A DNA stretch of 47,732 bases from Bacteroidaceae bacterium (GTDB lineage Bacteria; Bacteroidota; Bacteroidia; Bacteroidales; Bacteroidaceae), in assembly GCA_017552435.1 (NCBI GenBank), contig JAFZPZ010000107.1, positions 1 through 47,732 on the forward strand. The letters are read 5' to 3'. Below the pieces are notes generated by a model. That model saw only the letters and a list, made by a program, of their open reading frames with translations. It was not told the origin of the DNA and made no database searches. Below are positions 42,901-47,732 of this stretch, piece after piece. A program made the translations under genes and the position numbers. The first letter of the stretch is position 1; every line of letters begins with the position of its first letter.

Positions 42901-43329
42901 GGTAGTCACGCTGCCCGGGATGTCGATAGCCTTGAGTCCAGTTCTTGCGAAGGCATTCGTCTGGATGGTGGTTATTGTCGTCGGCAACACCATTGCCTCA
43001 AGCTTCGAACACTCGTAGAACATGTTCTCGCCGATGATGTCGTTCGATGTCTTATTGGTCCCGTTGTAGGCATCACCGCCGCTCACGATACGGACTTCCG
43101 ACCAGTCGAGCGATGTGACTGTTCCCGCAGTAACCAAGGAACGAATGTACTTGATGTCGGTACCATTGATGACGCCCGTCACCTTCAGCTCCTTATCAGT
43201 GGAGGTCAGCAGCGAAGACAAGGTACCTGCCGTCTCAACGTGGATTTCCGTTACGGCAAGAATGTTTGTTGAAAAGAGACAGATGTAGGCTGCAAAAGAC
43301 AGCCTAAAAAGATTTGTGAAGTTTCTCAT
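40000..43329 (-). CDS. M60-like peptidase with flanking leucine-rich repeats, paralogue 2
   Basis: 1109 residues, same plan as its neighbours: signal peptide (LFRLSFAAYICLFSTNILA), LRR_5 repeats, M60-like domain with HECGH at 569-573 and E582, then LRR_5 repeats and the sorting-like tail FYDLMGRRVTTLQPGTIYIR. It is closest to paralogue 3 around the active site (AAHECGHNNQ). In place of the AAGAGTG-derived residues it reads TSVGRDFTIYSYDADG, showing the version without that repeat. Its linker (EEIQKSKFKIQNEFEGQ) is encoded by ATTTTGA heptamers, different from both paralogues. Confidence 0.88.
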   Translation of the reverse strand: MRNFTNLFRLSFAAYICLFSTNILAVTEIHVETAGTLSSLLTSTDKELKVTGVINGTDIKYIRSLVTAGTVTSLDWSEVRIVSGGDAYNGTNKTSNDIIGENMFYECSKLEAMVLPTTITTIQTNAFARTGLKAIDIPGSVTTIGGDAFAYCGSLETVVIGKKVKVLNQGVFYSSAVKTAYVKPVTPPSVPAYLFSSSPKIYVYTGAVADYKVSGWKDFGTIVGGLENYYAMEADPNTIAKTLSGNFFEDTACTQLKPECQAMSDEELTAAMTAVGMPELMITTALKVKNGTWAAYEQDFRIHSYKAYSDASYWNNKMMASGGSYMGNPTGIYAENDGDEIYVFVDADVPSDATLYFTGCVENQLIYSAQTGTRLEKGLNIIDGTKNALYYIVYTADTKSMKKTLSEWPEMKIHVEGGKVNGYYDVNFHTSTDFLKILRAAKLNRFTVRGGHSLYHLKTASFKQVFTTAAKMDKSIAWFDSVAVWEKNIMGMTEEVATGKKAGYPWYLTGGEAIYPLYYNNPNFAIEGEESDAGYANSVPYRTSYNSIACIRNCLDATNSQMDDWCAAHECGHNNQQTINVEGCTEASNNLFSNFVCYLGGLNSSNGSALSTVMNEFARHEPFYYRDVNSRLRFYWDLYLYYHLGQKNTSFYPDLFKALRKDPLSLYNTSNNNNGGLKFVRKVCEIAQEDLTEFFDIWGFFEPIKSGSKIEDYGSHPIAVTRANINSTKAIIGKYPVKNREIIFVEDRADYVLSTGFLQAAGKKRNGSDKVGQYGELGQFTSYLPGGCEPSEYVYFISDSLYAMEGTGGLGFLMLDAEGNLKYASNAKNICIPTSVGRDFTIYSYDADGLLREVTKAGSGTEYVELSVAGRLRSMLKNDQVIKLIVSGPINTTDINYMKQLINKENLQSIDLEQARTTSIANATFQNIKKLSVMRLPQTLTTIGSTAFSGSGLSFIEIPDKVTSVGGDAFAYCTSLTAVIIGKSVKSMDQGVFYGSGNIKEAYVKPLTPPTLNGESNYLFSGKNRTIHVYASALDAYKAANWERFGTLVGDLTDEMVDGIEEIQKSKFKIQNEFEGQENGAFYDLMGRRVTTLQPGTIYIRDGKKFMIK
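40114..40141. repeat. Heptamer tandem repeat, unit ATTTTGA, inside an M60 gene
   Basis: ATTTTGA three times and CTTTTGA, in the linker before the C-terminal tail of paralogue 2. Confidence 0.8.
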
Positions 43330-43362
43330 GTCTATTTTATGTTAGTTCTTTTATTATCTACC

Positions 43363-46300
43363 TTATTGGGCTAATATCTTTTTTCCGTTTTGGATGTAGA
43401 TGGTGCCAGGCTGGAGGGTGGTAACCCTGCGCCCCATCAGGTCAAAGACGGCCCCCTCATTTTTAATTTTTAATTTTTCATTTTTAATTCCCCGAATGCC
43501 ATCGATGATTTCGTCCGTGAGGTCCCCCACGATGGTGCCGTACTCAGCCCAAGCTGATGCCTTATACTTATCGAGGGCACTCTTATAGACGTGGATGGTG
43601 GGCTTGCTGGTGAAGAGGTAGCCGCTGATGGTTGGTGGCGCGAGTGGCTTGACATAGACATCCTTGACATTGGAGCTGTAGAACACGCCTTGTGCCAACG
43701 ACTTCACGCCATTGCCGATGATGACGGTATTCAGGTTGTCGCAATACGAGAAGGCATCGCCGCCTACGCTCGTCACCTTGTCGGGTATCTCCACTATCTT
43801 GAGCCCGGTACTCGAGAATGCCCACGAACCAATTTTCGTTATGTTCTGGGGCATGACCACAGAGACGAGCTTGTTCAGGTTATAGAATGTATAGTCTCCC
43901 AACACGTTAGCAGAGGTCTTATAATCCTGATAGTAAGCGTATGTGCTGTTAGCGACAATTTGCGCCTGAGAGAGGTCTATCGACTGGAGATTGTTTTTGC
44001 TGCTAAGCTGACGCATGTACTTGATGTCCTTTCCATGTATCTTGCCTTTGACAATCAGCTTTATGACCTGCTCATTCTCCAATGTTGACTGGAGTCTGCC
44101 TGCAGCCGTAAGTTCAACTGTCTCTGTACCATTTCCTGCCTTGGTGATTTCGTGCAGAGAGCCGTCGGCATCAAGGGAGTAAAGAGTGAAGAATGAAGAG
44201 TGAAGAATCGAGGAGGGAATGCAGAATTGCTTCGAGTTGGCAGCGTAGAGAAGGTTACCTTCCTCATCGAGCATCAGGAAGCCCAATCCGCCTTCACCCT
44301 CCAAAGCATAGAGGCTGTCGGCCTGCAGATAGGTGTAGGAGGAAGGTGCACAGGCTCCGGGCAAATAGCTGGTAAACTGACCCACGTCGCCGCATTGCCC
44401 TACCTGTTCCCCGTCGCGATAGTACCGGTGCTGTCCTGCCGTAGTGACGAAGCCAGTAGTCGGGACATAGTCCACACGGTCTTCTATGAAGATAATCTCG
44501 CGGTTCTTCTTCTCATATTGGGCAATCTTCCGCTTCGTACTATTGATGTCTGACAGCCTGTTGGTGACATAATGGTCGCCGTAGCATTCCAGGTACCGGT
44601 TGTTGGCAGGCTCGAAGAAACCATAGACGGTGAAGAAGTCGGTGAGGTCCTCCTGTGCCACCTCGCAGACCTTGCGGACGAACTTCAGGCCCGAGTTGTT
44701 GGTGTTCGAGCCATAAGGAGAAATCTTGTCCTTGCGCAGAGCCTTGAAGAGCTCAGGATAGAACGAGGTATTCTTCTGCGCCAGATGATAATAAAGGTAT
44801 AGGGAGTAATACATGCGGAGGCAGCTGTTGTCAACGGGCCGCCAATAGAACGGCTCGTGACGCGCGAACTCCTGCATCGTCACGCTCAGAGGCCTACCCG
44901 TAGAAGCCCTGTGGCCCATGAGGAAGCGGCAGACGTTGGCGAAGAGGTCGTTGCTGCCCTCGGTAACGCCTTCCAGCATGAAGGGAGACTGGAGCTGGTG
45001 TCCGAACTCATGCGCCATACCTCCCTCGTCGTAACCGTCAATGGATGTGCTGTAGGGATTCAGGAAATACTGGGAAGCGCCCTCGGAGAGGTGGATGCCG
45101 AACTCGTTGGCGTGGGCATAGGAACCCGGCGAGTCGTTATCGACGAACGTGGGATTGTTGAAATAGCCCGGATAGAAGGCGTCGCCGCCCGTAATATACC
45201 AGGGTGCCCCGGCCTTCTCGCCGTTCGCCACAGACTCGCAGATGCCGGTAATATCCTTTTCCCATACCGAGAGGCTGTCCGTACACTCGACGGTCTTGGC
45301 GATTTTGTTCGGGTATTTCTTTCTGAGGATGGATGTCCAGATGCTCAGGACGGAATGCTTGCCCTTCATGACGAAGGCGGAATGAGCGGCACCGGCGAGC
45401 AGTTTCTTGTAGTCGGCATCGGTATGGCGTGAAGCGTCGAAGTAGCCTTCCACCTTGCCGCCCTCGATGTGTATCTTTATCTCTGGCCACTCCTCGAGCC
45501 GCTTGGTCATCGCTTTTGTGTCGGCAGTATAGAGGATGTAGTAGAGCTTGTCAGCGTCACCGTCTATGATGTTGAGGCCCTTCTTCAGTTTCTGGCCTGA
45601 TTTGCCGTTATCAATCATCTTATCGACGCCTATACCTGTTATGTATAGCGTGGCATCGCTGGGAACGTCGCTATCGACAAAGACGTAGAGCTGGTCTGTA
45701 TATGACTGGCAGAGGATGCCCGTCGGATTGCCCATATAGGAGGCGGCACGGCTCCACAGCTTGTCGTTCCAATACTTGGCATCGCTATAGGCCTTGTAGC
45801 TGTGGATGCGGAACTCCTGCTCGTAGTTCGCCCAGCTCTGGTTCTTTATCTTCAGGGCAATACCGACCATATACTCCGGCATACCTGCTTCGGTAAAGGT
45901 AGCAGTCAGGTCCTCATCGCTCATAGCCTGATACTCGGCTTTCAGCTGGGTGCAGGCTGCATCCTCGAAGAAACCAGCGCACAACTCGGAAATGTAGTCA
46001 TCTTCGTCCGGTTCCTGAGGATAGTAGTTTGCCAGAGTGCCGGAGAGTGTGCCGTAGTTCCCCCAGCCCAACTCCCTGTAATCCGCCAAAGACTCCCTAT
46101 AGACATAGATGGTGGGACTCGAAGAGAAGAGATAAGATGGTGGGCTTGGCGGCGTGATGGGCTTCACATACGCCTTCTTCAATGCATCAGAGCCGTAGAA
46201 AGAGCCTTTGCTCAGCTGGTTCACTTTCTTGCCGATGACAACCGTTGCCAAGGAATTGCAATAGGCAAAGGCATCCTCGCCCACCGACCTGACGCTGTTC

Positions 46301-46719
46301 GGGATGTCTATCGACTTGATTCCCGTGTTTGCGAAGGCGTTCTTCTGGATGGCGGTCACAGTCGTTGGCAGCACCATAGCCTGAAGTTTCGAGCACTGGT
46401 AGAACATCTTCTCGCCGATGATGTCGTCAGAGGTCTTATAGCTATCGACGTAGGCATCGCCGCCAGCTACGATATGAACGCCCGACCAGTCGAGGCTCGT
46501 CACCGTTCCCTTGCTGACCAGCGAACGGATGAATTTGATGTCGGAACCGTTGATGAAGCCAGTCACCTTCAGTTCCTTGTCGGAGGTCGAAATAAGCGTA
46601 GAGAGCGTACCAGCCGTCTCCACATTAACTTCCGTCACAGCCCAAATGTTTGTCTGGACAAAGCAAGCGCATGTTGCTAACAACAATTTGCATATTTTTG
46701 TGATGTAAATCTTATGCAT
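43363..46719 (-). CDS. M60-like peptidase with flanking leucine-rich repeats, paralogue 1
   Basis: 1118 residues, promoter-proximal gene of the trio. Signal peptide (KLLLATCACFVQTNIWA), LRR_5 repeats at about 60-200, M60-like domain with HEFGH at 570-574 and E583 (MAHEFGHQLQSPFMLEGVTE), C-terminal LRR_5 repeats and the tail FDLMGRRVTTLQPGTIYIQN. The active-site surroundings differ most from the other two, which suggests a different substrate range. The linker (IRGIKNEKLKIKNEG) comes from ATTTTTA heptamers; FCIPSSILHSSFFTLYSLD contains AAGAGTG-derived residues. The -33/-7 promoter lies 40-70 bases upstream. Confidence 0.88.
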   Translation of the reverse strand: MHKIYITKICKLLLATCACFVQTNIWAVTEVNVETAGTLSTLISTSDKELKVTGFINGSDIKFIRSLVSKGTVTSLDWSGVHIVAGGDAYVDSYKTSDDIIGEKMFYQCSKLQAMVLPTTVTAIQKNAFANTGIKSIDIPNSVRSVGEDAFAYCNSLATVVIGKKVNQLSKGSFYGSDALKKAYVKPITPPSPPSYLFSSSPTIYVYRESLADYRELGWGNYGTLSGTLANYYPQEPDEDDYISELCAGFFEDAACTQLKAEYQAMSDEDLTATFTEAGMPEYMVGIALKIKNQSWANYEQEFRIHSYKAYSDAKYWNDKLWSRAASYMGNPTGILCQSYTDQLYVFVDSDVPSDATLYITGIGVDKMIDNGKSGQKLKKGLNIIDGDADKLYYILYTADTKAMTKRLEEWPEIKIHIEGGKVEGYFDASRHTDADYKKLLAGAAHSAFVMKGKHSVLSIWTSILRKKYPNKIAKTVECTDSLSVWEKDITGICESVANGEKAGAPWYITGGDAFYPGYFNNPTFVDNDSPGSYAHANEFGIHLSEGASQYFLNPYSTSIDGYDEGGMAHEFGHQLQSPFMLEGVTEGSNDLFANVCRFLMGHRASTGRPLSVTMQEFARHEPFYWRPVDNSCLRMYYSLYLYYHLAQKNTSFYPELFKALRKDKISPYGSNTNNSGLKFVRKVCEVAQEDLTDFFTVYGFFEPANNRYLECYGDHYVTNRLSDINSTKRKIAQYEKKNREIIFIEDRVDYVPTTGFVTTAGQHRYYRDGEQVGQCGDVGQFTSYLPGACAPSSYTYLQADSLYALEGEGGLGFLMLDEEGNLLYAANSKQFCIPSSILHSSFFTLYSLDADGSLHEITKAGNGTETVELTAAGRLQSTLENEQVIKLIVKGKIHGKDIKYMRQLSSKNNLQSIDLSQAQIVANSTYAYYQDYKTSANVLGDYTFYNLNKLVSVVMPQNITKIGSWAFSSTGLKIVEIPDKVTSVGGDAFSYCDNLNTVIIGNGVKSLAQGVFYSSNVKDVYVKPLAPPTISGYLFTSKPTIHVYKSALDKYKASAWAEYGTIVGDLTDEIIDGIRGIKNEKLKIKNEGAVFDLMGRRVTTLQPGTIYIQNGKKILAQ
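43459..43486. repeat. Heptamer tandem repeat, unit ATTTTTA, inside an M60 gene
   Basis: ATTTTTA, ATTTTTA, ATTTTTC, ATTTTTA, in the linker before the C-terminal tail of paralogue 1. Confidence 0.8.
44182..44209. repeat. Heptamer tandem repeat, unit AAGAGTG, inside an M60 gene
   Basis: AAGAGTG, AAGAATG, AAGAGTG, AAGAATC; homologous position to 37461-37488. Confidence 0.8.
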
Positions 46720-46758
46720 ATTACGTGTTTAATCTGTCTTTTCCTTCAAAATTGCACG

Positions 46759-46789
46759 CAAATTTACAGTTTTCTACCGAGAATACAAA
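46759..46789 (-). promoter_or_regulatory. Promoter of the M60 trio
   Basis: Minus-strand TTTG (46789-46786) and TAAATTTG (46766-46759) with a 19-base spacer. It would serve all three tandem genes. Confidence 0.7.
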
Positions 46790-47023
46790 AGAAAAACGAG
46801 GAAAAATTCTTAAAATTTCATCTCGCATTTCAGCCACCAAAAATCATCCATCAGCCTTCAGCCCTCAGACATCAAACATCATACGCATTTTTCGTTGCGA
46901 TTTTTCAAAAAAGTCTTCATAATTTTTTAAAATTTTAGTTTTCCCTCTACTAATTATCAGCAAATATCCTTCATAAGCCCCATATTTACATGGTTTTCAC
47001 AATTTCCATTCCCAAACTTTCCT

Positions 47024-47084
47024 TCTACTTTCCCTCTACTAAAATTCTACTTTCCCTCTACTAAAGCTCTACTAATTTTCCATT
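47024..47084. repeat. TCTACT array, 11-bp period, left arm
   Basis: Five TCTACT hexamers spaced by five bases each (TTCCC, AAAAT, TTCCC, AAAGC), giving an exact 11-bp period. An outlying TCTACT occurs near 46946. Confidence 0.85.
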
Positions 47085-47159
47085 AGTTTTCAACTTTGAT
47101 ACTACCTCGCAGAATTAAAAGCTAATCTTTTTATGAGTAATCTGCACATGGTCTGTTAA

Positions 47160-47224
47160 TTATTCCCAACGTGGGAATACTTTGTTCCCAGGCTGGGAAT
47201 ATTTTATTCCCAAGGTGGGAATAT
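47160..47224. repeat. Three TTCCCA...TGGGAA palindromes in tandem
   Basis: ATTCCCAACGTGGGAAT, GTTCCCAGGCTGGGAAT and ATTCCCAAGGTGGGAAT, separated by AT-rich spacers, between the two TCTACT/AGTAGA arms. Confidence 0.85.
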
Positions 47225-47280
47225 CAAGCCGGCCCCTACTCCTTTTGTTAACAGCGCCTATTAAAATAAAACAGATGATG

Positions 47281-47345
47281 AGTAGATGAATAGTAGAGGC
47301 ATAGTAGAAGGTTAGTAGAACTTTAGTAGAAGGAAAAGTAGAGGG
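47281..47345. repeat. AGTAGA array, about 11-bp period, right arm
   Basis: Six AGTAGA hexamers, inverted relative to the left arm, mostly 11 bases apart with one step of 12. An outlying AGTAGA lies near 47392. Confidence 0.85.
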
Positions 47346-47494
47346 AGAAATGAACGGATAGTACTTATTATCAGAATGTTACTGTATTTTTAGTAGAGGC
47401 AAAACCAATTTTGAAAGAATTTAATCGCTTTTTACTATAATTCTTCATTCTTCACTCTTCTAAGAGGCTCATATTATCCCATCCTCTCCCATTC

Positions 47495-47593
47495 AACTCC
47501 AATTCGAATTAGAGTTGAATTAGAGTTTAATATGAGTTCAATTAGAGATCAATATGAATTCTATTGGAGATTGATTAGAGTTCAATTGGAGTG
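47495..47593. repeat. 11-bp tandem array, consensus NAATTAGAGTT, nine units
   Basis: One inverted unit (AACTCCAATTC, 47495-47505) abuts eight direct units from 47506, for example GAATTAGAGTT, GAATTAGAGTT, TAATATGAGTT, CAATTAGAGAT, CAATATGAATT. Every unit is exactly 11 bases. Confidence 0.85.
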
Positions 47594-47610
47594 TGTTGTG
47601 TACTGATTTT

Positions 47611-47732
47611 GGTTGACAGTTTTGTATACTATTCCTAAGTTGGTTTACACTTTACCTTTTTATTCCTACACAGGTTGTCAGTCTTATGACTTTATTCCTG
47701 TTTCAGTTTACACTTTAACCTTTATTCCTAAG
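47611..47732. repeat. About 31-bp repeats ending TATTCCT, running off the window
   Basis: TATTCCT occurs at 47630, 47661, 47693 and 47723. The part before it alternates between a GTTG-CAGT-TAT-AC type and a GTTTACACTTTA type. The array continues beyond the last base. Confidence 0.7.

Larger units (their letters stand above)
46790..47732. other. Gene-free right end with phased repeat arrays
   Basis: No protein gene is supported. It contains an inverted pair of TCTACT/AGTAGA arrays, three ATTCCCA-type palindromes between them, an 11-bp tandem array, and a longer repeat running off the end of the window; each is listed separately. Confidence 0.7.

Noticed and set aside
36639-46719. Firm assignment of the C-terminal tails as type IX secretion signals
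   Set aside because: The DLMGRRV...GxYI pattern is suggestive, but no T9SS gene is in the window and similar tails occur in species without the system, so it is only mentioned as a resemblance.
47160-47732. A CRISPR array at the right end
   Set aside because: Repeats are too short or too degenerate, there are no unique spacers of constant length, and no cas gene is in the window.

Overview
The window looks like chromosomal DNA of a Bacteroidales bacterium, most likely Prevotella or a close relative. Promoters carry the Bacteroidetes -7 box TAnnTTTG (usually TACCTTTG). Typical gene families are present: BspA-like leucine-rich repeat proteins, M60-like peptidases, YfhO, DUF3098, the HU-like protein with a 'smalltalk' peptide, and meso-DAP dehydrogenase. 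The genus is an inference; no rRNA or tRNA gene was seen.

Layout. 1-2.5 kb: tail of an ABC-2 permease, an AraC regulator and a secreted HELGH metallopeptidase. 3-3.8 kb: HU-like protein plus smalltalk peptide. 3.9-10.5 kb (minus): YfhO, ribosomal protein S15 and a BspA-like surface protein. 10.7-15 kb: RND efflux adaptor and pump with no outer-membrane channel beside them. 15-20.8 kb (minus): housekeeping run miaB, ftsX, DUF3098, uppP, truB, queA, folK. 21-25 kb: ddh, and divergently nrdD-nrdG. 25.5-27.1 kb: a VirE/VapE-like ATPase gene enclosed by inverted repeats of about 107 bp. 27.2-28.8 kb: a membrane protein gene split by a frameshift at a G7 tract. 29-29.3 kb: a probable rod-shaped structured RNA. 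29.4-33.4 kb: an AT-richer five-gene set (SPFH-GYF2, charged helical protein, GYF2, small membrane protein, acidic-helical/zinc-ribbon/TM protein). 33.7-35.8 kb: a secreted nuclease and two orphan genes. 35.8-36.6 kb: decayed DNA with a 64-bp tandem duplication. 36.6-46.7 kb (minus): three tandem paralogous M60-like peptidases with leucine-rich repeats. 46.7-47.7 kb: gene-free DNA with 11-bp-phased repeat arrays.

The strongest unexplained signals are: (1) the VapE-like gene inside long inverted repeats built from GGGAGGT/ACCTCCC units, and a gene-less look-alike at the right end built from TCTACT/AGTAGA units every 11 bp; (2) a genome-wide family of heptanucleotide tandem repeats that sits between genes, supplies stop codons, and is translated in frame inside proteins, including different heptamers at the same linker in three paralogues; (3) the SPFH/GYF2/zinc-ribbon operon, which resembles the Bacillus PspA-YdjGHI membrane-stress set but has no recognisable PspA; (4) the structured RNA upstream of it.
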